From Chlorokybus atmophyticus (taxonomy: Eukaryota; Streptophyta; Chlorokybophyceae; Chlorokybales; Chlorokybaceae), in assembly GCA_009103225.1 (NCBI GenBank), contig RHPI01002504.1, forward strand, positions 1 to 64,000: a DNA stretch of 64,000 bases, in the 5' to 3' direction. The translations under genes were made by a program, and so were the position numbers. This document shows, piece by piece, positions 18,958-31,225 of this stretch. Numbering within the stretch: position 1 is the stretch's first letter; the number at the start of each line of letters is the position of its first letter. The notes beneath the pieces were generated by a model. It ran no database searches. It was not told the DNA's origin and was given only the letters and a program-made list of their open reading frames with translations.

Positions 18958-19585
18958 ACGAAGCGCACGCCCAGCGTGCGCGCCAGCGCGTCCGAAGCTC
19001 GCTTGGTCGGCCGGCCGCGCACGACTCTGAGGCTGTCGTTGGCGACCCTGGTCTTCGCTATGGCGTCCAGGCGCTGCTGCTGCCGCTGCAGCTGGTTGCT
19101 CTGCTCCCGCGCGGACCGCTTTTCCGGTGTCCGAGGCGGCGACCGGTTCGCGGCCGCCAACGACGAGGGAGCGCCCACCGGCGCGGTGATCGGAACCGTG
19201 CGGCCCTCGTAGTCGCTGTACATCATGTCGGCCGATAATTCGCGATACTTGCGATCCGAAAGGCCCTCTCCGAACCGCCGGAACTCGTCCAGGGACATGT
19301 GGTCCCCCCGTAAGCCCTCAGCAGCAACCGCGGCGGCGCGGCGCGGATGCCTCCGCCGATTTTCCCCACCACTTGCTTTCGCAGCAGCGTCAGCCACGTC
19401 CCGCACAGGTCCTTCCTCGCGCTGTTGCGGCTCAGGTTGAACGACTTTGCGCACGAGAAGCTGCAGAAGTTCCCGATCGTTTCGAACTTCTTGAGACGCT
19501 CATCGTACTTTATCGGCAGCCCGACAGGAGGCCCGCTCAGGGCGTGCCCGTCGTACCAGCATACGAGCTGGTCCGTATCTGCCAT
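18897..19585 (-). pseudogene. MYM/FCS-type zinc-finger protein, VLTF2-like, one frameshift
   Basis: From ATG 19585 (MADTDQLVCWYDGHALSG) the protein has PVGLPIKYD, GNFCSFSCAKSFNL and RAAPPRLLLRAYGG. Near 19303 the reading moves to the frame of MSLDEFRRFGEGLSDRKYRE and ends at 18897, after a Gln-rich coiled stretch (QSNQLQRQQQRLDA). The break falls on a C6/G6 homopolymer. GNFCSFxCAK, LPIKY and a downstream MSLDEFR are hallmarks of the FCS zinc-finger proteins of nucleocytoplasmic large DNA viruses, related to late transcription factors. The usual second Cys of the first knuckle is not obvious (CWYDGH). Length is about 229 residues. Confidence 0.75.
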
Positions 19586-19663
19586 CGTCGCTTTCGGGCC
19601 GAGGTAGGCGCGCGCTGGCCTTACGCCCGCGCGGCTGGCAAAATTTGTGGCGCAGCGGTAGGC

Positions 19664-20430
19664 ATGAACATCATCCCCGGATCGTCCCTCGACGACCGCA
19701 TGGCGCAGATCATAGCAGCACCTCCACGACAACCAGGCCGGTCAAGCCGGATCAGAACCTCTCGATGGGCGCCTCGACGACATGGAAGTTGCGCTGGTGA
19801 CGCCGTCGGCCGCGGCCTCGCCGCGGCGACGACGGCCGCAGAGTCGCGGTTGGGAGAGCTCGCGGATCGCGTGAGCGCCGGCTCGCAGCTCGCGGACTCG
19901 CGAACTTCAGCCGTCGAGGCGCGCGTGGGAGAACTAGCGACGCGAGTCGCCGAGATGAACAAGCGCCTGTCTGCCCTCGACGCGCGACTCATGGAAGTGA
20001 CTAACCGCAACGACTCTGGGATCCAGCGCACGAGGGAAGCGGCGACGCGCATCTCGGACATGAAGCACGCCTCGCGGCCATGGATGCGCGGGTAGGCGAT
20101 CACGCCAACCGCAACGATACTTCGCTGCAACGCGCGGGGGAATTGGCGTCGAGGGTCTCCGATATGGACATGCGGCTCGCGGCCACTGACGCGCGGATCG
20201 CAGAGCACGCCAACGGAGACGACGCTGCGATCCAGCGCGCCGGAGACATAGCGACGCTCGTCACCGACATGGACCGGCACCTGGCCGCCATCGAGGCGCG
20301 GAATACTACGGAATTTTCGCCATCAGCAACAAACACGGGTGCTGGGGCCCCGGACGAGATACATACCGTCGCCCAGCGGGTCGACGCGCTGGAACGTAGA
20401 CTGGACAACCGGCTCAAGCTCATGCATTGA
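19664..20430 (+). pseudogene. Coiled-coil repeat protein, frame-broken
   Basis: ATG 19664 (MNIIPGSSLDDRMAQII) leads into heptad-rich repeats such as RVGELATRVAEMNKRLSALD and RISDM, then in another frame RVGDHANRNDTSLQRAGELA. The unit of about 35 residues (ALDARL-E-RND-IQR-E-ATRISDM) occurs about four times. A frame change near 20055-20065 and another near 19780 break it. The repeats predict a long rod, and the C-terminus has a further coil (RVDALERRLDNRLKLMH). This type of protein is common in viral structural and fibre roles; no family is assigned. It is the last gene of the GC-rich block. Confidence 0.55.
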
Positions 20431-22147
20431 CGACTCTAGCTGATCTACGATAACTTGCTGAGCCCTGCATGTACATGACGCTGACTGTGTAACGCCTGGT
20501 TGTTCAGGCGCAAGAGCGGCTTGCGGTGCGCCTCCTGCAGCGCACAACGCATGTCCTTGCTACTGGTTTACTGGCAGCGTTCACTTCAGATGATTAGTCC
20601 ATAAGCTGCTGGTATAATGATTGTGTAATCGCGGCCAATGTATAGTGTGAAGCAAATGCTGCAGACCCAATCAGCGGTGTCCTCAAGATAGCGCGCCCTT
20701 CACAACCTGCGCCCTTGCATGAGGTACCACTGCCTGCAGGTTGAGAAGGCGATAATTGTGCAAGTCTTACACCTTGGTTTCCTCCATGCAAGAACTCATA
20801 TGGTATGTGTAAGTGCTATTCAAAGAGTTGATGTAGTGCCCGGAACGATGCTCTACTTTTGTTCTTGATTGGAGGCATACCCAGGATTGTGACTGTTTGC
20901 CGTCAGCGTGCGTGGCGTGCACATTGCAGAGAGCGCAAGCTTATCCACGATACTATCAATGGCGCTTTGATCGAGATTTTCAGAGCGTCTACTGCACGAA
21001 AGACCGAGCATATATCCTTAAAGTCTTGTCCCACGACGTCGTCGCCAACTGTCGCCCGTGCGGGCTCCATGCCACGGTCTGCGCCCCCCCGCAACTGTGG
21101 CCCCTGATGTTCTTTTGTGCAAAGCAAGCATACCTGCATATCACACGCGGTCTGCATTGCTGCTAATAGTTAAAAGACAGCAAGCAGGTCAAGTGTGCAC
21201 CTGAAGTTGGAGTGTTACGTGTTCACGCACATACCCACTGCAGTGTAACAGAATGCTGCCAGCCGCGATGCTGGGGCATGTGCTTTTCCATTAAACACGA
21301 GCGCCAGCATATGCACAGGTATGCGAGTGAAAGTATTACACGGCAATGGCTGGTGTAAACCCCTGACGTGACCCTGACTGCGCCATTGCAGAGCGGAAAG
21401 CGTCAGGGTTGCACTGTTTTTCATCAGGCAGCAAGCAACGTTACGCACACACAGTAGACTACCTCTGATGTGTGCAAACGCTGACCCTAAGCCACGCACG
21501 GCGAGCAAGCATGTGGAACGACTGACCCGAACAACCAACGGCGCGCGCACATGCACTGCCTTTTGCAATACAACCACACATGACATGCTCCCCGCTGCTC
21601 ACCTCTCCCACTCTCCCGCTCAACCAGCCAGCCGCACTTCACAATCAGCGCTTGTATAGTTCCAGTGGTTCCTGTGGTTCTTCCCCTCCTCGTTGTCCTC
21701 CACACCCGCCTCCGCCTCTCCCTCGCCGCCATCCTACTGCTGCTGTGCCAGTCTGCCACTTGCTGTCAGCAGCAGCAGCACCCACCTTTGCTGCAGCGAA
21801 GCTCTCAGCAATCGATATAAGCATACTTTGCTGCAGACTTCCGAGTCGAAACACTTCCGACAGTAACTACTGTCTTGCAAAGAGCATACGCGGCGGCGGC
21901 AGCGGAGGAGGACGCGGAGGTGGAGGCGGCGGCAGTGAAGGAGTTGGAGCAGGAGAGGGTGGGATGAAAAGTGTTAGTACCATCTGTGGCGTTTAGAAGT
22001 TGTTGCGGCCGTTTAGGGGTTTTGTTTTGTTTGAAGCAGTAGATACCAAGCCTGCTAGGCCGAGTTGGACTTCTCCGTCTTCCCAGGCCAGGCCAGAGCT
22101 AGAAGAGAGCGGAGGCGGCGGCGGCGACATCGTCACTTTCCTCGACC
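20431..22147. other. Host intergenic region before SLU7
   Basis: Base composition drops to host level. No complete gene is seen. One exon-like stretch at about 20921-21166 (YPRYYQWRFDRDFQSVY in one frame, KLIHDTINGALIEIF in another) follows a CAG acceptor, but its frame cannot be decided. 21890-21960 is a GGC/GGA-rich low-complexity tract. TTTAGGGGTTT at about 22012 is a reversed telo-box-like motif about 135 bp before the SLU7 ATG. Confidence 0.5.
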
Positions 22148-24029
22148 ATGGCGTCGTCCACGGCGAATTTCCGCAACCGCGACGAGCACCGCAAGCAGAT
22201 GGAGCTTGAGGAGGCTCGCAAGGCTGGTCTTGCTCCAGCTGAGGTGGACGAGGAGACGGGCAAGGAGATCAACCCTCACATCCCTCAGTACATGTCCACT
22301 GCTCCCTGGTACCTCAACGAGTCCAGGCCTACGCTCAAGCATCAGCGCAACTGGAAGCAAGGCGGGGGAGGCGCCGCCGCAACGCAGGCGGAATGGTATG
22401 ACAGAGGAGCGAAGACGTTCCATGCAGCCAAGTATAGGAAAGGAGCATGCGATAATTGCGGAGCAATCACGCATAAAGTCAAAGACTGTGTGGAACGCCC
22501 TCGAAAGGTATGTGTTGTTGCAACAAACGAGAATTGCACAGCTGCTGTGCTTCCATGCAACAGTACAAAGCTTATGCAGAGCAGTGTGTTTGTGGCACAA
22601 CACGAGACGGATTGTTGTGTTACTGCAAGGACAACAATTAACAGAACATTCTGTCTCGTGTTGTGTCCGTTACGCAACAAGCGTCTTTCTTGTATATTCT
22701 GGCTGATGCTTGTGTGCATGCACCCTTGACATGCACGCCAATCTTAGGCAGTTTGCTCAGAATCATACGCGCGCACAGACACGCCACTTTGCATGCGTGA
22801 TGGGCGTACTCCTGCACACTGCTCTCCCTGTGCAGGATGGCATTCATTATTGTTCAACCACCTTAATATGAAACCCTTGTGTGTAAGACAGCATTGTTTT
22901 CACTTCTTTGTCTGTAACAATTTAATTGCTATGAGCGACTTGCCTGTAGTTCCAACTCTTCGCTCTCTGCGTGCTCAGGTTGGTGCAAAGTGGACGAACA
23001 CCAACATCGCTCCCGACGAGAAGGTTCAGGACTTTGACCTCGACTACGAGGGCAAGCGCGATCGCTGGAACGGCTACGACGCCTCAACCTACTCGCGTGT
23101 CATCGATCTTCATGAGAAAGTAGATGAGCTCAAACGCCACACAACCAAGCAAAGAGAACTGCAGAAGAAGTTCACACAGAAGGAAGGTGCCACAGAGGAT
23201 AAGGAGATTAATGAGGAGGAGGAGGGTGACGACAACAGCGATGAGGATGATGTGGATGATGACGCGAAGCTCGATGAGAGCGAGCAGATGGATTTCGGCA
23301 AGGTCGAGAAGCGTGTGAGAACGGCGGGAGGCGGGTCCACGGGTACGGTGCGCAACCTGCGCATCCGCGAAGACACGGCCAAGTACCTCCGCAACCTTGA
23401 CACGAACTCCGCCTACTACGACCCCAAGACGCGCTCCATGAGGGAGAACCCAACACCCAACGCGGACGCTGACGCTGCCGTGTACAAGGGAGACAACTTC
23501 ATTCGTGGCTCGGGATCCACTAAGGACTTCCTCCAACTCAACCTTCACGCTTGGGAGTCATTTGAGCGCGGTCAAGATGTCCACGTGCAGGTATGTGTCA
23601 TGTAGGCATGCAGCACACAAGCCACTCTGTCAACTTGCATACACATACCTATGAATAACGCGGTGGTTTGTGCAGGCCGTTCCCTCCCAAGCTGAACTGC
23701 TGTATCAAGAGTTTAGGGGGAAGAAAGAGAAGCTCACCACCAAGACAAAGCACGCCATACTCGAGCAGTATGGCAATGCTGCTGCTCAGGACTTGGACAA
23801 TGATGGAACGGACATGCTTCCTGCCCAGACAGAGCAGTACGTCGAGTATGACAGAGCTGGAAGGGTAATCAAGGGCCAGGAGGCAGCGAAGCCGACGAGC
23901 AAGTATGAGGAAGACGTGCACGTGCACAACCACACGGCCGTGTGGGGCTCATGGTGGAAGGACCACATGTGGGGCTACGCGTGCTGCCATCAGACGATGA
24001 AGAACAGCTATTGCTTGGGACATGCGTAG
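22148..24029 (+). CDS. SLU7: Pre-mRNA-splicing factor SLU7
   Basis: Three exons join in phase 0: 22148-22507, 22979-23590 and 23676-24029, giving 441 residues. SLU7 acts in the second step of splicing, fixing 3' splice-site choice. Diagnostic stretches are [25 protein letters not shown], the CCHC zinc knuckle [26 protein letters not shown] and [20 protein letters not shown]. The later conserved block includes [15 protein letters not shown] and [13 protein letters not shown]. An acidic linker ([13 protein letters not shown]) lies in exon 2. The protein is intermediate in length between yeast and plant versions. A TGTAA-like signal occurs about 105 bp after the stop. Confidence 0.97.
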
Positions 24030-24629
24030 ACTCTGCTGTGCAGGTGGTGACTCCTTATCTGCCTCTGCTTGTATGAACTTTTTGCTGCTGCAATATGTCC
24101 TGCCTCTGCTAGGGTGCAATCCCTAGCGGTCTAGCTGTAAGCAGGAAGTAGGTGGTACTGTACATCTGTAGAAGAGTTGTTCTAGGTGGCGTGTGGTCGC
24201 GCTGGTTTGGCCCGCCAAATCTGATTAAATGTCTTTTGCGCTTGCTTTGTATCTGACCAGTGTGGTATGTCGTTGTAGTTGCATGCTTCGGCTTGATGCG
24301 CAGAACTCTGCGCCAACGTGCAGGTGCAGCGGGCAGTGTTGTCAGAGGCGTGCAACCCCGCATACAACCTGGACAGCCTAAACAAATGTGTGCGCGGATT
24401 CACGTGGTTGTAAGTCCTGAAAGCAGAAACGACTGGCGCATATGCACACAAGACTACTTGCATGCCACAATCGTGCGTATACAAGCAGTCTCTGTTTGCT
24501 GGTGACATGCGCGCACATGTCACCAATAGTGCTTGTGTTGTGCATGCCACAACCCAGCATAACAGTCTTTTTACACATTTGAGTCTGCTGCTGCTGGCAT
24601 CGCTGCAAGGATGGAAGCGCTAACCAGCG

Positions 24630-24880
24630 CCCATGGTGCAGGTGACTCAATGCATGCATGCTGGTCTAACGGGGGTCAGGGCAGTAGTGAACTTAGGTAG
24701 TAAGTGAGTGGTTGACTGTGTGTAGACCGGTGGTTAATAAGCTTGGTAGTAAACGTTGCCGTGTGCTTTGCTTTTGCATGTGTGCTGTGGATTGCATATG
24801 TCAGCACGGTCATATGCATCACATTGCATATTTTGTACACACGCGCATGCTTAAGCAAACCCACACACGTATGCGCAGAC
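24630..24880 (+). repeat. Dispersed repeat, copy 1 (inverted partner at 59640-59895)
   Basis: Shares with the reverse complement of 59640-59895 the blocks GCATGCTGGTCTAACGGGGG, TCAGGGCAGTAGTGAA, CTTAGGTAGT.A.TGAGT, GTGCTGTGGATTGCATATGT and TCAGCACGG.CATATG. Copies are about 35 kb apart in opposite orientation. No coding capacity is evident. Confidence 0.8.
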
Positions 24881-26386
24881 AGCAGCAGTACTGGAGCACA
24901 TGTCAAGCCGAAACCGAACCGCAAAGAAAGGAGTATGTTGCTCCATCTCACACGCGTACACATGCATGGTGATAGTCAACAGGCATTACCACTGCGACAG
25001 CACTAGATTCGACTACACACCCAAACACATCGATAAAGATGGCTCACCTTTCCATGCACTGTGCAACAGTCAGTCGCGAGCAGGACTTGGCTGCCTGCAC
25101 GCAGGTTGGTTGTTACGTGTGCTCCTCCTTGTGGCGTGGGGCGGCCTCCTGGTTGTGGCCAATGCCGAGGGAGGTGAGCGCAGGGGGTGATGCAGAAGGA
25201 CGAGAACAAGGAGGAGAAGAGCGTGCGTGTAAGTATAGAGGATGCGTGTACACGTGGATGTGCGCATATGCACACATGCAAGCACCAGTGCATGCCCACA
25301 CATGCACGGGTGCGTGCACAAGCGCACACATGCGCAGCCGCATGACACTCGCATGCACACACACGCCGCACACAAGCGTGCACATGCTCACAAGTAGTTT
25401 CTGGGAGTTAAGTCTCCACTGCCAGTGCAATGCACCCGCCGCAAACACCTCCGCTACACGTGCTGATGGTAAGTGTATCAGCAGGCCGCTCATGATGCTC
25501 CTTCTCTTCATCTAGCGCATGTATGGCCCAGTCTGAGTGGGACGCTAGCTCCGAACCATTGGGTTGGGCCTTCAACCCGCACGCCACACCTCCACCCGTA
25601 CACACCCACGACAACACCCCCGCATCGCGCATCCTATCAAATTCGATACACTCTCACCTGAGGTTGGATGCCACAGTCAGCATATGTGTGTGATGTTGGA
25701 GTGGTGTTGTCGTTGGTACATGCGTCCATGTGCGCTTGCTTGCAACAGGGTGCGAGCTTGTGCCACAGTGTGCGTGAGCGCACTTGCGGTCCCCTGTACA
25801 TGTGCGTGTGTCCGTACTTGTTGTTGTGTATGCACCCGGTCGTTCAGAAGCTCCGGGCTGGGCCACGGGTCAATTGGGTCCAACCGGCCACCATTAGTCC
25901 CACCAACTGTCGTATGTGATGTTTGTTGGGTCAGTCACGGTGATGATGCCAGCCGTGCTGAGCACAAGATGCATGAAGTCGTGGTGGTTGCCTTGTACAG
26001 GATGACAAAGAAGTTGCTGGTTCATGAGTGCATGTGGTGTCGTGTGCCCTCATGTGCAAGCGCAAGGACTTGCACGCGTGTGGGTGGTTGTGCACGTGCA
26101 CATGCGTGTGCGCACATGTGTGAGCGTGGCTGCATGCGAGCATGCCTACATGTGTGTCTACACGCCTGTGTGCAGCAAGTGAGACACCTAAACCACAAGC
26201 AATCCAGCAACGTAGTACCTCAGAGTGCAGAACACCGTGTCATGGCACGACGTGAGCGCAGTGCAGAACATAAAGCCAGTTGTTGGCTCATACCCACCCC
26301 AGCAGGGACCCGCCCCTTGCGCTGAACCGATCTGGGACTCTGAACCTGGATCAGCTGATCTGGTTCCGTAACGACCTAACTGCCTG

Positions 26387-26395
26387 AAACCCTAA
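26387..26395 (+). promoter_or_regulatory. Telo-box-like motif upstream of SEC13
   Basis: AAACCCTAA, 132 bp before the SEC13 ATG. The same nonamer or a close form recurs near the 5' ends of several genes in the window (30407, 37109, 54696, 63457). In plants, telo-boxes mark promoters of translation and growth genes. Confidence 0.4.
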
Positions 26396-26526
26396 TCTTC
26401 AGGCAGGGCGTGGCGGTGGCGTCGTTGGCGGTGGCGTCCGTGGCGCCTTCAGCGGCATAGGCGGGTTAAGCAGAGACGTCTCACGTGGTTGCTGGAGTTG
26501 CTGTGAGCCTATACTGGTCGTCCAAG

Positions 26527-27832
26527 ATGGTGACCACATCGCACTCAGTGGAGACTGGGCACGAGGACATGGTGCATGATGTTCAGCTTGATTACTACGG
26601 CAAGCGCATGGCGACGTGCTCAAGCGATAGGACGATACGCATATTTGAAGTATCCGGAGATCAACAGGTTGGCGAGGAATGGATGCAATGCTAGCACTCA
26701 GTGTGTTGTGCTCGCACTTGCCGCATGCCCTGGACGTCTGTTGCGCTCATTGGCCTGTTTCTGAAACACAAAGTTTGCATGTGGACAAGTGGGTTTCTCA
26801 CAGCATGTGTCTTTAATGCAATGGTGTTAATCTCAGCCTGATTGTCGAGTTGGTGCTTCGCAGACACCGCTTGCTTCTCTCACGGGGCATGACGGACCAG
26901 TTTGGCAAGTGTCTTGGTCGCACCCCAAGTTTGGCACCCTTTTGGCTTCCTGTTCATATGACCGCCGCGTGATTGTTTGGAAGGAAACCACAGACCAGGG
27001 CTGGATTCAGGTAACAATGTATCAGCTGCTATTGTTGTTTGCTTGTCTGCTACGCATGCATGGACACAAGAGCAAGCACTGCAGCAGCTGTTTACATTTC
27101 CATCAAACTATGTCAATTGAGCTGCACTGGCAGACAAGTGATAGCTGCGTTCAATGTATGTTGTTGAATCATTGCGCCATTTGTTGTGTATTACAGGTGT
27201 TCCAGTCGCCACCTACCCTCCACGAGTCTTCTGTCAATAGTGTTTGTTGGGCCCCACATCAGCTGGGCCTCATGTTGGCTTGCGCGTCTTCCGATGGGTC
27301 CGTGTCTATACTCACAAACCGACCAGACGGCTCATGGGACACCGCGAAGATAAAGAATGCACACTCGATAGGTTGCACAGCTGTCTCATGGGCTCCAGCT
27401 GTTGCTCCTGGTGCTTTGGTCTCATCCGGTGCGTCTCCCGGATCCGTGAAACGGTTGGTTTCATCTGGTTGTGACAATTTGGTAAAGACGTGGAGGCAAA
27501 GCGACAGCGGCGATTGGATAGAAGATCAGGTGTTGTCGGGTCACACAGATTGGGTGCGTGACGTGGCGTGGGCTCCCAACTTGGGGCTGCCCATGAACAC
27601 TATTGCGAGTGGGTCCCAGGATGGCACGGTTAGGATTTGGACTCAAGCCAAGGAGGGGGAGCAATGGAACAGGTTGGTTATGCATGACTTTAAGACGGTC
27701 GTATGGAGAGTCAGCTGGTCCATCACGGGGAACATTCTGGCAGTCGCAGCGGCGGGTGAAGGCGGGAAAGGTGTGACGTTGTGGAAAGAAACATTGGACG
27801 GGCAGTGGTCTCAGATATCAACTGTGCAATGA
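26527..27832 (+). CDS. SEC13: SEC13, WD40 component of COPII coat and nuclear pore
   Basis: Three exons in phase 0: 26527-26667, 26864-27010 and 27197-27832; 307 residues against about 320 in animals. SEC13 pairs with SEC31 in the outer COPII cage and with Nup145C/Nup96 in the pore. Diagnostic sequence: [106 protein letters not shown]. Six WD blades are visible and the seventh blade is normally supplied by the partner. An upstream in-frame stretch exists, but ATG 26527 matches the family start. Confidence 0.97.
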
Positions 27833-29055
27833 CCATTGCCATGGCTGGTCTTGGTGTGCATGAGCGTGCTGCTGGTGCGTATATGCATGCCTTTGTATAT
27901 GAGCGTCTGTGCGTGATCGGTACTCCATACCAGTGTTGTCTACAATAGAGGTGTGCGTGCATCCGTACACCTGCAGTGTCTGCATCACCGCGGTTGGCAT
28001 AAACAACATCACTTGTATGGCAGTTTTGGTCAGCAAGACAGGGATGGTAGAAGTCTTGTGCACAGTAAATGTGAAAGGAACTGTGTTGCCAACGCACTTT
28101 ACACCATAGAGTCATGTCCAAAGAACATGCTGTCCTTAGAGGCGACCGAGGAGTTAGAGTTGTGAGGCTTGGCATAGGACTGTATGTCAAATAAATACAC
28201 TGTGAGGAGGTGAGGCAAGCATTTGTAGTGGCTGCTGAACTGCTACAAACATCCTCTAACACAAACACTACCCTGAACACATGCCCAGCACATTGATGAC
28301 GAGTTCTTGGCTGTGTTGGGGTGCAACTGCCACTAGACTACAGTTTACTTGTTGATGGCTCGGACAGTGAGCATGTTGGGTGCGCTCGGCTGCCATGCCA
28401 TTGGCACGCTCACGCAGTAGGGAACTCCTAGCCAATAGGCTAGGAGTCATTCGTGCTGACTTGGGTTGCAGGGTATCTTCACATTCTGGATAGCTGCGCA
28501 TGGGTGCGCGCAGAGCCTTAGACCTTAGATAATTCGTATGGCAGCATTGACCTCAGTCACAGCGAGGGTGTGTGGTTGAGAAAATGCTTGACTGCGAGCA
28601 TGCTCTGTATTTCGCATGACACAGAGACCTATATTTCACTGCGGCAGTGATCAGGGCGAAGGTAACGGAGTGTGAAGGAAAGACTGCATTGTGCGAACTT
28701 GTCAGCACATACCACGTGGATGTCCACATAGCTCTTGAGACAAGGAGTCCAGAAATTGGCATTAAGCGCATACTTATGATCAACAAGCACTCACCAACCT
28801 GAGTACTTGTTTGTAGGTACGCACTCCTACTTCTGCCAAGCAATTGAGTAGCTGCATGCTTGCTGGTTTGTGATACGCACTCCCTCCTAATGCTAACAGC
28901 ATAGCATCAGTACTGATACTAATCATAAAAACCGTCAAGCGCACTGGTGTGACCCCACCCGCAATGATATGCCTGTGTATGCTACGCTAACTGGCTCCTC
29001 ACCATGCGTGACAGTGCTAGGGTGCTTGTCAAGTGCAAAGCAGCCAACAATTGCA
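27833..29055. other. Intergenic region between convergent SEC13 and AP-2 sigma
   Basis: 3' flanks of two convergent genes. AATAAA at 28191-28196 could end the SEC13 transcript. CA/GT-rich spacer and short inverted words are present (for example CCTAGCCAATAGGCTAGG around 28427). No gene seen. Confidence 0.5.
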
Positions 29056-29867
29056 TCACGCCTCCTTCTCCAGCTCCCGGATGCGCTCAATGATGACCTG
29101 TAGCAATTGCTCACGCATCAGATCACAACCAAAGTGCAGCATAGCATGCTGCTGACAAGACAGCGACTGAGCCACTATCATGCGTTCCCTGTTTTACCTT
29201 TTTACTCGTCTCCTGGATCTCTCCCGCCATGATAAACTCATCAAGAATGACATACACCTGCCCATGCCGGGTCAACACGTCAACATGTTACTACAGTAGA
29301 AGTAACTGAATGCATCAATGCATATGTACGAACCTTGTGGAAGTTGAACACAAGGTCCAGCTCGCAGACGTTGCTGAAGAAGTGGTCCAGCACTTCTACA
29401 AAGAGGTGGATGCCCTCCAGGTAGGCCAGCTCATTGTCAGTGACATCCACGCAGAAGGAGAAAAACAACCCGGCGTAGCGCCGGTAGATGACCTTGTAAG
29501 TGCGAAACTGCAGCAGAGTAACCATTCAGTCTAAAAACCCACTGCCAGTGCACTATGCAAGCAGACGGGATGGGAGTAGCAGCATGATAGGTGGCAATGT
29601 GTATGACGAGCTCACCTCGACAAAGTTGGTGTGCTTGGGATCTCTGTTGACCACAAGCCTATGCACCTAAAGGGAACATTAGTAACCGCGGGTGACTAGA
29701 CAGCTCACATGCATCAATTGTGCAGTCGATTGGATTCTCCATCCGTTGCGAAGCAGCAGTACCTCTTCTTCCAATTTGTGCTTCTCTTCGTCTTCGAGCG
29801 GTATGTAGTATTTCGCCAGACGTGTCTTGCCTTGTCTGTTTTGCAACAACATGAAGCGTATCTGCAT
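29056..29867 (-). CDS. AP2S1: AP-2 clathrin adaptor complex sigma subunit
   Basis: Five exons on the minus strand: 29763-29867, 29616-29666, 29334-29507, 29198-29257 and 29056-29097, all phase 0, 143 residues; the family norm is 142. The small sigma chain belongs to the plasma-membrane adaptor core that binds dileucine cargo in endocytosis. Sequence: [102 protein letters not shown]. The RQGK and Val-His-Arg-Leu segments favour sigma-2 over sigma-1. It converges on SEC13. Confidence 0.96.
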
Positions 29868-30779
29868 GGTGAGGGCCAACAGATTCAACTGATCAAGCAA
29901 CCACGGGAAGATCTGGAGAATGCTGCTGCATCAACACTCAAAGCTAGTACGTACGATAGCTCATGACAGCTTTGCAACAGGCAAGCGTCGGCACGCATGC
30001 ACCCAAGACAACTAACTAACAGACCGTTTGACGTGTGTTCCGCAGCCCGGCATGCGCATTGTACACAGTAAGTGTGTGTCAGTCGTTTCAAGCTCTTACC
30101 ATGTTGGCGACGCGAAATGTGTGTCAGCGCAGTTCCCGCCCCGCCTCACAAAGCTGGCAACCCTGCTTGCATTAGCAGTGCGAACGGTTCCTTTCCCCCC
30201 TCTGAGGCGGCGGTTGAAAGCAACGGTGTGCTTTGGCAAAGCAGCTAAGCACACAGCCAAGGACAAGATGAAAGTAAACACTAGGCCTACAGCATCAGGC
30301 TAGGCTTCCTCCCAAAGGTCTCGTTGGCCGTCCCGCGCCTCGCCCTCCGCCCACTCCTTGGTGCACGACTCCGCCAGGTAACCACTAACGTAGTGGCACT
30401 ACGCCCAAACCCTAACTTCGCACACGTTGTACTCAAATGAACTTCATGAATTCATTGCTACCAAGAAGCATGCTTATTACCGGTAAGAAGAAGTTGACAA
30501 TTACCTTTATACTGTGCCTCACCTGTTCTGTAGCAATGCTGAAAAATTGGTTCTGCGGAGTTTGCAGCAACTGCGGCGGCGGCGGCGGCACTCTCAGCGA
30601 CAGCTTCTTGTCTGTTAACTGTTGTCGGTGCTGCTAGAATTCTTGCTCTAGCTATTACAGCTGTATTTCTACCTCTGGTTCTTCTTGCGAATGCTTCGTC
30701 TTTGGCGGCTGCTGCGTACTTCATGGGCAGCTGGTGGCACATCAATATTGCTGCAGTTTAGCTGCAGTTGATGTTGCAT
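29868..30779. other. 5' flank of AP-2 sigma and intergenic sequence
   Basis: A telo-box-like AAACCCTAA lies at 30407-30415. A minus-strand frame (30458-30745) reads KDEAFARRTRGRNTAVIARA and an Ala run from GCC repeats, but it lacks splice or family support. No gene is called. Confidence 0.4.
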
Positions 30780-31225
30780 GTGCGTACTGCAGGTGTTCAT
30801 GCAGCAGTTTCGAGCACTCAGCAAACACTTGGCGATATGTTCCTTGTCTTGTAAGTTATTGTTGCTGCCATGAATCTTGCTGTTGCTGCTGTAGCTATTC
30901 CAGCTGTACCTCCGTGTGTGGGGTTGGTCTTCTGCAGCTGCTCAGTGAGCAGTGCTCACTGCTTCATATGATGGTTGCAGCTGCTGGCATAGCGCTACTG
31001 TTGCAAAGGTGTCTGGGTGTCCAGGTGTTTGTCGGCAGTAGTTTGAGCACTTCAACAAGCACTTATAGCGACCGACCAGCAACCGGTTCTTGTCTTGTAA
31101 GTTGATGCTGCTGCAACTCAATATGGTTGATACTACAGCTACAAAGAGTTGTTGCTTCTCTGATTGCTACATTGCAACGCATGTGCGCGCTGTGCCTTGT
31201 GTGCTTGCAGTGGCCAAGTGGGCGC

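Larger units (their letters stand above)
24030..26526. other. Intergenic region between SLU7 and SEC13
   Basis: No gene is supported. The stretch is rich in alternating CA/GT (for example 25230-25390 and 25700-25830, 26030-26170), which gives long but meaningless open frames on both strands. It holds one member of a dispersed repeat (24630-24880) and the telo-box-like motif upstream of SEC13. Confidence 0.6.

Noticed and set aside
25003-26325. Long open frames on both strands rich in Cys, His, Val and Ala
   Set aside because: They come from alternating CA/GT/GC low-complexity DNA, overlap on both strands and lack any conserved block or splice logic.
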